64,000 nucleotides of DNA from Dyadobacter psychrophilus (GTDB lineage: Bacteria; Bacteroidota; Bacteroidia; Cytophagales; Spirosomataceae). Each line of letters opens with the position of its first letter. The stretch's first letter is position 1. Location: the NCBI RefSeq assembly GCF_900167945.1, contig NZ_FUZA01000006.1, forward strand, positions 1-64,000, written 5' to 3'. The translations under genes were made by a program, and so were the position numbers. Below are positions 44,604 through 52,173 of this stretch, piece by piece. The notes beneath the pieces were generated by a model. That model ran no database searches. It was given only the letters and a program-made list of their open reading frames with translations, and was not told where the DNA came from.

Positions 44604-47600
44604 ATGAAATTTAACGAATATAAAACCCTAGGCTTTACCAACTGGTGCGTAGAGAATCGGACGACGATTTACATCTTTACGTTCATCATTACGCTTGCCG
44701 GGTTTATGGTCTATAATAACCTGCCCAAAGAGCAGTTTCCCGATATCAAGATCCCGCAGATCTATATCAACACGATTTACTTCGGAACGGCGCCTGCGGA
44801 TATTGAAAACACGATCAACAAACCCATTGAAAAGCAGCTTAAATCGCTGAATGGGGTTAAAAAGATTAAGTCCAATGCATTGCAGGACGTTTCGGTGATC
44901 CTGGTGGAATTTACGCCGGACGTGGCTGTGGAAGTTGCACTCCAGCGAGTCAGAGATGCGATTGACAAGGCAAAAACAGACTTGCCGCAAAACCTCGACT
45001 CAGGCCCCACGGCCCAGGATGTTAACTTCTCGGAATTTCCGATCATGAACGTGAACATTGCCGGTAACTTTTCCCTGAAACAGTTAAAGCAATATGCCGA
45101 AGACTTGCAGGATGGAATTGAAGCATTGCCGGAAATTACCCGTGTGGATATTTTGGGTGCCCTGAACCGCGAAATCCAGATTAATGTGAACCTGGACCGC
45201 ATGAAATCAACAGGTTTGACATTCTATGATGTGCAAACGGCGATCCAGAGTGAAAACATCAACGTTTCGGGTGGCGAGCTCAATGTGGAAGGTGTGCGCA
45301 GAACGCTTCGTGTAAAAGGTGAGTATACCAATGTTGCAGACATGGCGAATATCCGCATTCGCACAGCAACTGGCGCAACCGTACGTTTGGGCGATGTGGC
45401 CGAAGTGTCTGATAATTTTGAAGAACAACAGGATTTTGCCCGTTTGGCCAATAAAACGGTAATCACGCTGAACGTAATCAAGCGTTCCGGTGAAAACCTT
45501 GTGGAAGCAGCCGACAAGATTGAAAACGTAATTGCTGACTTCAAAGAAAACCGTTTTCCTCCGGGATTGGACGTAAAAATCACTGCGGATCAATCGATTC
45601 AGACAAGAGCTGACTTGCATGACCTTATCAACACCGTTGTACTCGGCTTTATTTTCGTGGTAATGGTGCTTATGTTCTTCATGGGTGTGCGTGACGCGAT
45701 TTTCGTAGGACTTTCCGTTCCGCTTTCGGCACTCGTTGCCTTTGTGATGATGCCTATTATCGGACCATTGGTAGGAACAGAATTTACATTAAACACCATT
45801 GTACTTTTTGCCTTCCTGCTGGGTATAGGGCTTGTGGTGGATGACGCGATTGTGGTAATCGAAAACACGCACCGGTTATTCAACCAGCACAAGGACTGGA
45901 CGATCCAGCAAGCTGTAAAAGCGGCGGCAGGTGAAGTTTTCATTCCTGTACTTTCGGGAACATTAACGACCATTGCACCATTCTTCCCGTTGCTTTTCTG
46001 GACAGGTATAGTAGGGGAATTTATGAAGTTCATGCCGCTGACGCTCATTATCACGCTGGGAGCATCGCTTTTTGTGGCTTATGTAATGAACCCGGTGTTC
46101 GCGGTATCATTCATGGGACGTCATGATGACGAAAAAGAAGCGCACGACACGAGTTTTAAAGCCATCCGCAGACCATTAATTATTCTCGTTGTTGCAGCTG
46201 CAATCGGTTATCTGATCGATCGCGGTGTTGGTAACTTCTTCGTATTCATCTTGTTGCTTTGGATTTTTAACCATTACATTCTGACACCAAGAATTCTGGT
46301 CCCATTCCAGGACCGTTTATTACCATCCTTGAAAAACGGCTATCGCAAATTGATCGACTGGCTTTTGAGAGGCTGGAGACCTGTTGTTGCAATCATGATC
46401 GTATTTGGTTTACTGATTTTCACATTCGTGCTGACGGGCATTGTGCAACCCAAAGTGCTCTTCTTCCCAAGTGGTGATCCGGATTACGTGTACGTTTATA
46501 ATAAACTGCCGATCGGGACAGATGCACGGGTGACAGACTCTGTGACCAAGATCATTGAGAAGCGTGTTTTTGATGTTTTGGAAAAAGAAAAGGCCATGGA
46601 TATGGTGAATTCGGTGATTGCCAATGTTGGTAAAAACGCCGGTGACCCCTATAACCCAGACCGTTCCGCAACGCCGCACAAATCCAAGGTAACCGTAGCC
46701 TTTGTTTATGGAACAGAAAGAGGCGGCCGATCATCAGAAGCGATTCTCCGAAAGATCCGTGAGGCTGTGAAAGGCATTCCGGGAGCAGAGATTTCGGTTG
46801 AACGCGAAGCGGTAGGACCTCCCACTGGTAAGCCGATCTCCATTGAAATTTCCGGGGATGATTTTGAAGTGCTTCAAAAACTTGAAAAAAGTGTCTTGCA
46901 AAAAGTACAGCAATCAGGTATTGAAGGGATAGATCAGTTGCGTTCGGATTTGGTAACAAATAAGCCTGAGATCGTTATTGATATCGACCGTGAAAAAGCG
47001 CAGCGTGAAGGCATCAGTTCTCAACAAATTGCATTGGCTGTCAGAACAGCTTTGTTCGGTTTGGAAGTTTCCAAATTCAGAGACGACAAGGACGAGTATC
47101 CGATCATGGTAAGGCTTGAAAAAGATGACCGCGAGCAAATTGAGAAGCTGTTGAGCCTTAATGTGGTTTACCGCGACATGAATATGGGCGGTGCGCTGCG
47201 TCAGGTTCCGATCACTTCTGTTGCCAACATTCATTATTCAACGACTTTCAGCCAGATCAACCGTCAGGACCAAAGCCGGATCGTAACATTAGGCTCCGAC
47301 GTGTTGCCGGGTTACAATGCCAACGAAATCGTGGCTCAGATCGAAGCATTGATTCAGGATATGGAAGTTCCTAATGGTTATATTATCAAAATGGGCGGTG
47401 AACAGGAAGAGCAGAATGAGTCCATGGCATTCCTTGGAACTGCATTTGGCGCTGCGATATTGCTGATTTATCTGATCCTGGCGACCCAGTTCAACTCGGT
47501 TGTGAAGCCATTCATTATCTTCTTTACCATCCTTTTGTCGTTGATTGGGGTATTACTTGGCTTCATCATCTTCAATAAAGATTTCTCAATTATCATGTCA

Positions 47601-48035
47601 GGTGTCGGAATTATCGCGCTTGCCGGTATTGTGGTAAAAAATGGTATCCTGCTCATTGAGTTCATTGAAGAGCTCCGGGGGCGCGGCTACCCAATGCGGG
47701 AAGCAATCATTGAAGGTGGTGCGATCAGGTTAACGCCTGTATTGCTGACAGCCTCAGCAGCCGTTCTTGGCCTTGTTCCGCTGGCTCTGGGTATAACCGT
47801 AGACTTCGTCGGGCTTTTCAGAAACCTGGAACCGCACTTGATTGTTGGCGGACCTAGCTCAATTTTCTGGAACATTCTCGCCTGGACCATCATTTTCGGA
47901 TTAACATTCTCGACATTGCTTACATTGATCATGGTTCCGTGTATGTATTACGTCAACGAGCGTGTCCGCGACAAGTGGTTTAGAAAAGGAAAACAGGAAG
48001 TAGTCAACCCGAATTGGCAAAACGAAACCATCTAA
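44604..48035 (+). CDS. RND-family efflux pump permease
   Basis: 1143 residues, about 100 longer than AcrB. Twelve helices plus two large periplasmic loops; conserved TM4 motif GLVVDDAIVVIENTHR with the proton-relay Asp pair, and GIVVKNGILLIEF near TM10. An additional pair of hydrophobic segments at about 520-565 (RRPLIILVVAAAIGYLID, FFVFILLLWIFNHYIL) follows TM6 and explains the length. Substrates unknown; HAE1-like. Last gene of the TetR-TolC-MFP-RND operon. Confidence 0.92.
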   Translation: MKFNEYKTLGFTNWCVENRTTIYIFTFIITLAGFMVYNNLPKEQFPDIKIPQIYINTIYFGTAPADIENTINKPIEKQLKSLNGVKKIKSNALQDVSVILVEFTPDVAVEVALQRVRDAIDKAKTDLPQNLDSGPTAQDVNFSEFPIMNVNIAGNFSLKQLKQYAEDLQDGIEALPEITRVDILGALNREIQINVNLDRMKSTGLTFYDVQTAIQSENINVSGGELNVEGVRRTLRVKGEYTNVADMANIRIRTATGATVRLGDVAEVSDNFEEQQDFARLANKTVITLNVIKRSGENLVEAADKIENVIADFKENRFPPGLDVKITADQSIQTRADLHDLINTVVLGFIFVVMVLMFFMGVRDAIFVGLSVPLSALVAFVMMPIIGPLVGTEFTLNTIVLFAFLLGIGLVVDDAIVVIENTHRLFNQHKDWTIQQAVKAAAGEVFIPVLSGTLTTIAPFFPLLFWTGIVGEFMKFMPLTLIITLGASLFVAYVMNPVFAVSFMGRHDDEKEAHDTSFKAIRRPLIILVVAAAIGYLIDRGVGNFFVFILLLWIFNHYILTPRILVPFQDRLLPSLKNGYRKLIDWLLRGWRPVVAIMIVFGLLIFTFVLTGIVQPKVLFFPSGDPDYVYVYNKLPIGTDARVTDSVTKIIEKRVFDVLEKEKAMDMVNSVIANVGKNAGDPYNPDRSATPHKSKVTVAFVYGTERGGRSSEAILRKIREAVKGIPGAEISVEREAVGPPTGKPISIEISGDDFEVLQKLEKSVLQKVQQSGIEGIDQLRSDLVTNKPEIVIDIDREKAQREGISSQQIALAVRTALFGLEVSKFRDDKDEYPIMVRLEKDDREQIEKLLSLNVVYRDMNMGGALRQVPITSVANIHYSTTFSQINRQDQSRIVTLGSDVLPGYNANEIVAQIEALIQDMEVPNGYIIKMGGEQEEQNESMAFLGTAFGAAILLIYLILATQFNSVVKPFIIFFTILLSLIGVLLGFIIFNKDFSIIMSGVGIIALAGIVVKNGILLIEFIEELRGRGYPMREAIIEGGAIRLTPVLLTASAAVLGLVPLALGITVDFVGLFRNLEPHLIVGGPSSIFWNILAWTIIFGLTFSTLLTLIMVPCMYYVNERVRDKWFRKGKQEVVNPNWQNETI

Positions 48036-48044
48036 CAAATATAA

Positions 48045-48089
48045 AATACTGCCTGTCTCAATTTTTTTTAAATTGGAATAGGCAGTATT
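48045..48089 (+). terminator. Hairpin at the end of the RND operon
   Basis: Arms aatactgcct (48045-48054) and aggcagtatt (48080-48089), with inner TCAATT/AATTGGA pairing. The T-run lies in the loop rather than after the stem, so termination strength is uncertain. Confidence 0.55.
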
Positions 48090-48123
48090 CCAAAAATTCC
48101 TAGATTTGCAACCCCAAAGAGTT

Positions 48124-48197
48124 CGGGATGTAGCGCAGCCCGGTAGCGCACTAGCATGGGGTGCTAGGGGTCGCAAGTTCGAATCTTGTCATCCCGA
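48124..48197 (+). tRNA. tRNA-Pro (anticodon GGG)
   Basis: Complete cloverleaf. Acceptor arms CGGGATG (48124-48130) and CATCCCG (48190-48196) with discriminator A; D arm GCGC/GCGC; anticodon stem CTAGC/GCTAG with loop ATGGGGT (anticodon GGG); T arm GCAAG-TTCGAAT-CTTGT. CCA is not encoded. A hairpin with T-run follows (48211-48244). The 3' end serves as the apparent attachment site of the island that begins here. Confidence 0.95.
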
Positions 48198-48269
48198 CAT
48201 TGATTATCAGACACTTATGACGAAAGCTGTAAGTGTCTTTTTTTGCGTCGAACATAGGTCGAACATTTT
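48177..48269 (+). repeat. Direct repeat copy A (tRNA-Pro 3' end and downstream, attL-like)
   Basis: Bases 48177-48210 match 56850-56883 with 2 mismatches in 34. A second block, 48247-48269 (GTCGAACATAGGTCGAACAT plus TTT), matches 56922-56944 with one mismatch, at almost the same distance (70 versus 72 bases). Both copies have a terminator-like hairpin with T-run between the blocks. Confidence 0.8.
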
Positions 48270-48333
48270 TTGTCACTAACATAGAGTTATTGTTGGTTTT
48301 GATTGAGACTGAGGTTATATCTGGGCTAAATTC

Positions 48334-48369
48334 AAAAAGCCCGCCGGCATGAACGCCGGAGGGCTTTTG
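48334..48369. terminator. Bidirectional terminator at the island edge
   Basis: GC-rich hairpin aaaagcccgccggc...gccggagggctttt with A-run before and T-run after, able to stop transcription from both sides. Confidence 0.75.
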
Positions 48370-48427
48370 TCGCAATAACCTTTCCCTAAGTTGGTGTAGC
48401 CCGCCCAGGGTTTCACCAGCGGTCAGC

Positions 48428-49297
48428 TCAGAACGGCATCCCGATGTTGGCTGTCACGTAGGCGTACGACTTGGTATCGACCAGGCTGCTACCAATCAGT
48501 TTGTACTGCTTCCGTTGGGTCACGTAGCCATCCGCGTCCAGTGTGTAATTGTAATAATCGCCATCGAGTGAACCCGGCTTGGTTACGAGCGTGACCAGGT
48601 GCTTACCCGGCTTACCGAAAATCCGCAGGTAAGCATCGTGTTCGTTCACTCCTATCACATTTAAAGGATATTTATCGTTCATGATCGGGTCGCCTCCTGC
48701 TGGAGTATAGCCAATATTCGTAACAATACTGTTTCCTATTCCGGTAATTTCACCCGCCGAGGTCACATCGCCGTCAGCATTGTACATGTACCCATATCCA
48801 CCAACGCAGCTGTTTTTGTTTTGGAAATGCCATAACTGACCTTTCTGATTATAGTCATACTTCCACTCCCTAAGGTAAGTTAAAGGAACATTGTTGTTGA
48901 CAACGGTAATCACTTCTGCTGATTCCTTGCAGCGCCCGCTGGCATCCAGCATAAAGGATTCATCCCGGAGCTTGACCTTTCCCTGATGCGTAAACGCTCT
49001 GATCTTACCGGGGCTGTAGGTATAATCGGTCTCGATAGCCAGACCGCCACGTGCGGGGGTGATCACTTTCAGGAGTCGGCCATCGTTGTCGTAAGACAGG
49101 GTTGCCTGACCATGTTTAGTGAGTTTGTGCACCTGGGGAAAGTTGGGTGAATCAATCTCACTTCCGAGCCGCGCTGCGGATACTGAGGCTGCGTCAGAAG
49201 GCATGGGATCCACCGGGTTGTCGTTCTGGCAGGCAAGTGAGCCAATCGCTAAGGAAAGAAAAAGGGTAGTTTTGAAAAAATGTGTTTTGTTTAACAT
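48428..49297 (-). CDS. YD-repeat-like (DUF4595-type) lipoprotein
   Basis: 289 residues. Lipobox SLACQNDN (acylated Cys about 23). Repeated motifs of the YD type: LSYDNDGRLLKV, FMLDASGRCKE, WKYDYNQKGQLWHF, YMYNADGDV, NYTLDADGYVTQRK. This matches Bacteroidota surface lipoproteins annotated as DUF4595. Function unknown; probably surface exposed. A LytTR-like direct repeat lies 157-186 bases upstream of the start, inside a promoter block shared with the first globin gene. Confidence 0.7.
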   Translation of the reverse strand: MLNKTHFFKTTLFLSLAIGSLACQNDNPVDPMPSDAASVSAARLGSEIDSPNFPQVHKLTKHGQATLSYDNDGRLLKVITPARGGLAIETDYTYSPGKIRAFTHQGKVKLRDESFMLDASGRCKESAEVITVVNNNVPLTYLREWKYDYNQKGQLWHFQNKNSCVGGYGYMYNADGDVTSAGEITGIGNSIVTNIGYTPAGGDPIMNDKYPLNVIGVNEHDAYLRIFGKPGKHLVTLVTKPGSLDGDYYNYTLDADGYVTQRKQYKLIGSSLVDTKSYAYVTANIGMPF

Positions 49298-49414
49298 GGC
49301 TTTGTTAGTTTAAAAAATTATTATTGACTTTTCATTTTTGCCTACTCTATTTCAGGTTTTCGGCGTACCCCTGCTTTTCTATGTTACAAAGGTGGGGGGA
49401 GTGTGGGAGGGCGT

Positions 49415-49484
49415 CAAAAGTTTCGTCCCGAGCGGCGGTAATCCGGGCGTTGAACCGTTGGTCAATGACGATGAGTCGTTTATG
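49415..49484. repeat. Conserved promoter block 1 (before the YD lipoprotein)
   Basis: Alignable with 50628-50695: both begin CAAAA, continue TTyGTCsCGAGyGGC, GTAATyCGG and end near GAGTCGTT. Each lies about 115 bases upstream of its minus-strand gene. Confidence 0.55.
49454..49483. promoter_or_regulatory. LytTR-like direct repeat 1
   Basis: ACCGTTGGT (49454-49462) fits the LytTR half-site consensus [TA][AC][CA]GTTN[AG][TG] fully. GTCGTTTAT (49475-49483) fits 7 of 9. The spacing is 12 bases, as known for LytTR targets. Confidence 0.5.
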
Positions 49485-49574
49485 TGCTTCTCTTTACGAC
49501 TGGTTCACGATGAAAACTTTAATAGATTTGGCGGTCAATTGGACGAGGAACTTCCGACCGACTTGACAACCATT

Positions 49575-49781
49575 TTAAAGCTTATGTTTAGCCCAAAGGT
49601 ACCCTCCGATGAACGCGAGGATGAAGCCAATCGGGCCGAAAACAAAAGCGCTGGTCATGCTGGATTCGACACTCCGGTCGTGCACGTTGGAAGAAAACTT
49701 GCCCGTCAGGTAGTAGCTGAAAAACGCCGCCAGGACGTAGCCTGCCAAGCCTGTGAGGAATCCGATTCCGAAGTTTTTCAT
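49575..49781 (-). CDS. Small membrane protein
   Basis: 68 residues from ATG 49781 (MKNFGIGFLTGLAGYVLAAF). Two hydrophobic helices (about 3-24 and 46-64) joined by a polar loop; ends YLWAKHKL. No family recognised. It lies between the YD lipoprotein and the globin genes on the same strand. Confidence 0.55.
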   Translation of the reverse strand: MKNFGIGFLTGLAGYVLAAFFSYYLTGKFSSNVHDRSVESSMTSAFVFGPIGFILAFIGGYLWAKHKL

Positions 49782-49791
49782 AAGAATAATT

Positions 49792-49992
49792 TTAGTTTGG
49801 ACAAGGCGAGTTGGCGATAATTGCGTCGCGGGGAAACAGGCTTTCATTTGACTTATTAAATAGGTTGAGACGACGATCCCGCTCCAGTCTATACGTAAGA
49901 CTCAACGAGTCACCAGTTATCTCCGTTTGTGCTGTTGTCATTGTCCCTGCTGAGCAGCCTCCAAATGCAAGAAAACTGGTTCGTAGTGCCAT
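49792..49992 (-). CDS. Uncertain short lipoprotein-like frame
   Basis: 66 residues from ATG 49992 (MALRTSFLAFGGCSAGT). The short hydrophobic stretch with GGCSAG hints at a lipobox, but the n-region and length are marginal. It lies between the globin and the small membrane protein on the same strand. May be spurious or a remnant. Confidence 0.25.
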   Translation of the reverse strand: MALRTSFLAFGGCSAGTMTTAQTEITGDSLSLTYRLERDRRLNLFNKSNESLFPRDAIIANSPCPN

Positions 49993-50023
49993 GATCCATA
50001 GTCGGGAAGATTGTAGGGACATT

Positions 50024-50515
50024 TTAGGAAGCCATCTGGTGCATAGGGCAGCCCGACGGAGGTAAAGACAGGTCAGACTTTTCAGCCTGTGCCGCGTACA
50101 GGTTAGCCTCGATGCCAATCATCAGAGTTGCTAATTGTGCGTAGGCGGCCGCCCAGGCATCCAAAAGCATTGGCGTGGCGGCTTCGCCCAGCACCTCGCT
50201 AATGGAAGCCAATAACTGCTCGCCCACAATGGGATAATGCTCGGGGCGAATGTTCAGGCTGGTGTGTTTATGACCGATGCGGGTCAGGGCCGGCTCCAGT
50301 ACCAGCGGATTGTCGATGTGCTGGGCGTAGGCCAGTACGGCAGAGGCCAACGCTATGGGTTGACGACCGCTTTGCTGATGGTCCATATTGAACACGGCTG
50401 TCAGGTCGGGATAATGCGTGAACAGACGCTGATAGAAATGCGTCGTCAGCAACACCCCGTGTTCTTTAAGCACCGGAACGGTGTCTTTTATTAGTTGTTT
50501 TTGTTCGGAAGTCAT
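50024..50515 (-). CDS. Single-domain globin (flavohemoglobin-type globin without reductase)
   Basis: 163 residues. Aligns with the globin part of flavohemoglobins: KDTVPVLKEHG at the start, FYQRLFTHYPDL with the B10/CD1-region aromatic residues, proximal His in RIGHKHTSLNI, and YPIVGEQLLASISEVLG. The chain stops after the H helix with a short CP-containing tail, so FAD and NAD domains are absent. It would bind O2 or NO and need an external reductase. Upstream region carries promoter block 2. Confidence 0.87.
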   Translation of the reverse strand: MTSEQKQLIKDTVPVLKEHGVLLTTHFYQRLFTHYPDLTAVFNMDHQQSGRQPIALASAVLAYAQHIDNPLVLEPALTRIGHKHTSLNIRPEHYPIVGEQLLASISEVLGEAATPMLLDAWAAAYAQLATLMIGIEANLYAAQAEKSDLSLPPSGCPMHQMAS

Positions 50516-50627
50516 CTGGATACGGAATTGATTAGAGAGTGGAGATTTTGAAAAACGACAAATAGTAAAATGCGGTAAAGCACTTACAAAGTCACCGGCA
50601 AAGGTGCAGGTAACATGAGCCTCGATT

Positions 50628-50695
50628 CAAAAATTTTGTCGCGAGTGGCTGTAATTCGGCTATGATTTACCGCTAATCAATCGTGAGTCGTTATG
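50628..50695. repeat. Conserved promoter block 2 (before the first globin)
   Basis: Diverged copy of 49415-49484. The LytTR-like half-sites are less perfect here (ACCGCTAAT and GTCGTTATG, 9-base spacing). Confidence 0.5.
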
Positions 50696-50718
50696 GCAGC
50701 CAAACATCCTCCCTTACC

Positions 50719-51135
50719 TCACTCCTGCGCCAGCATCAGATGCGCCAAACCATCATAGCAGGCTTCCCAAGCTTGTCCGACCGTCTCATTCCAGTCATTG
50801 CTCAGCCCCACTTCCAGCGTCCAGAGCAGGGCGGCTTTCACGTCCTCGTAATGGGAGGGCTGCACACCGTAGCCGCGATGGCTCCGGCCCAAGGCGGCAA
50901 TTTCCGGCCCCAGGTTATCGGGCAGGTCTATGCGGGCAACGATGATGCTGAGCATGTCGAAGAATTTCCGGTACTGCTCATCCATTGGCCCTTTGAAAAG
51001 CGGGCGGAGAAAAGGATATTTAATAAAAAGCCGTCCGTAAAACACATCGCCAAGCACAATGGGGCTTATTTCGCGCAGCAATTTCCAGGATTGCTTGACG
51101 AGTCGGACTTGTTGTTGGGTCATTGGAACAGGCAT
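50719..51135 (-). CDS. Second single-domain globin
   Basis: 138 residues from ATG 51135 (MPVPMTQQQVRLVKQSW); ATG 51123 is also possible. Globin fold: VLGDVFYGRLFIKYPFLRPLF (B/C helices with Phe/Tyr), proximal His in LGRSHRGYGVQPSHYEDVK, C-terminal VGQAWEACYDGLAHLML. No sensor or reductase domain is fused. Distinct in sequence from the neighbouring globin. A LytTR-like repeat lies 73-102 bases upstream, between this gene and the divergent LytTR regulator gene. Confidence 0.85.
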   Translation of the reverse strand: MPVPMTQQQVRLVKQSWKLLREISPIVLGDVFYGRLFIKYPFLRPLFKGPMDEQYRKFFDMLSIIVARIDLPDNLGPEIAALGRSHRGYGVQPSHYEDVKAALLWTLEVGLSNDWNETVGQAWEACYDGLAHLMLAQE

Positions 51136-51207
51136 AGCGAGTGTTAATGGATGATAGTATAGTAAAGTAAGCGGAAGTGGAGTCTTAAACCCAGTATTTT
51201 TGCATGA

Positions 51208-51237
51208 ATCGTTAATTTTAAGCAATAAGTCGTTTTA
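51208..51237. promoter_or_regulatory. LytTR-like direct repeat 2
   Basis: ATCGTTAAT (51208-51216, 8 of 9 to consensus) and GTCGTTTTA (51229-51237), 12-base spacing. Located in the divergent region between globin 2 and the LytTR response regulator. Confidence 0.45.
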
Positions 51238-51399
51238 AGGCAGGTTTCGACGCGACTGTTGAACAGGGGCATTACGACTTAAATCTAGTTAAGCGTCATT
51301 AATCGTCTGTTTTCGACGGCTCATACCCAAAAATGTGCAGGATTCTGCTGAAAATGGAAGATTTACAAGTACATTCAATTTCCTTTTCCAGCCTTTATC

Positions 51400-52173
51400 A
51401 TGAATGCTCTGATTATTGAAGATGAAAAATTGGTAGCGCAGGAACTGGCGGCCAGTATTGCTGAGGTCGATGCAACTATTAACCTTGTTGGCACCGTCGG
51501 TAGTGTAAAAACGGCGTTGACTTGGTTTTCGGAGCACGCCGAACCAGATGTGATATTTGCCGATATTCAGCTGGCCGACGGCGTTAGCTTCACCATTTTC
51601 AGTAAATATCAGATTTCGTGTCCGGTCATTTTCACGACCGCATACAACGAATACGCCATTCAGGCCTTCAAAGTTAATGGCATCGATTATTTGCTTAAGC
51701 CAGTCGACCATGACGAACTGAAACAGGCCATTGGTAAAGCCCGTAAGTTCGCCAAACCAATGGCACATACAGGGCTCGACGTGCAAAAACTGATGGATGC
51801 ACTTAACCTGCCTTCACCTTTCAAACCGACATTCAAAGAGCATTTCCTGGGCAGTGCCCGCAATAGCTGGGTACCCATTAAAATTAGTGAAATCGCCTAT
51901 TTCGTCCGTGACCAGCTGATCTTTTTGGTGACCAACACCGGCGAACGCTACATTCTGGATTATGACTCTCTCGACGAGATCGAACAATTGCTCGACCCGT
52001 CCATATTCTATCGCGCCAGCCGACAATGCATCATTCACATCAATGCCGTACATACACTGAAAGGGTTGGCCAACCTCAAATTGCAACTCGTCCTGAAAGC
52101 ACCCAATAAATCATTTGGCATCGACATTAGCCGGGATAAAGCACCCACCTTCCGGAAATGGCTGGAAAAATGA
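51400..52173 (+). CDS. LytTR-family response regulator
   Basis: 257 residues. Receiver domain (1-120) with acidic pocket (EDEK), phospho-acceptor Asp in VIFADIQLADG, conserved Thr in FTTAYNEY and Lys in YLLKPVD. LytTR DNA-binding domain (about 145-250) with WVPIKISEIAYFVRDQ and FYRASRQCIIHINAV. It is coupled by a short overlap to the histidine kinase gene. Likely targets are the LytTR-like repeats upstream of the globin and lipoprotein genes. Confidence 0.93.
   Translation: MNALIIEDEKLVAQELAASIAEVDATINLVGTVGSVKTALTWFSEHAEPDVIFADIQLADGVSFTIFSKYQISCPVIFTTAYNEYAIQAFKVNGIDYLLKPVDHDELKQAIGKARKFAKPMAHTGLDVQKLMDALNLPSPFKPTFKEHFLGSARNSWVPIKISEIAYFVRDQLIFLVTNTGERYILDYDSLDEIEQLLDPSIFYRASRQCIIHINAVHTLKGLANLKLQLVLKAPNKSFGIDISRDKAPTFRKWLEK

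Noticed and set aside
49338..49820. 160-codon plus-strand frame between the YD lipoprotein and the globin
   Set aside because: It overlaps the minus-strand small membrane protein, which has clear helices, and the promoter block of the lipoprotein gene.
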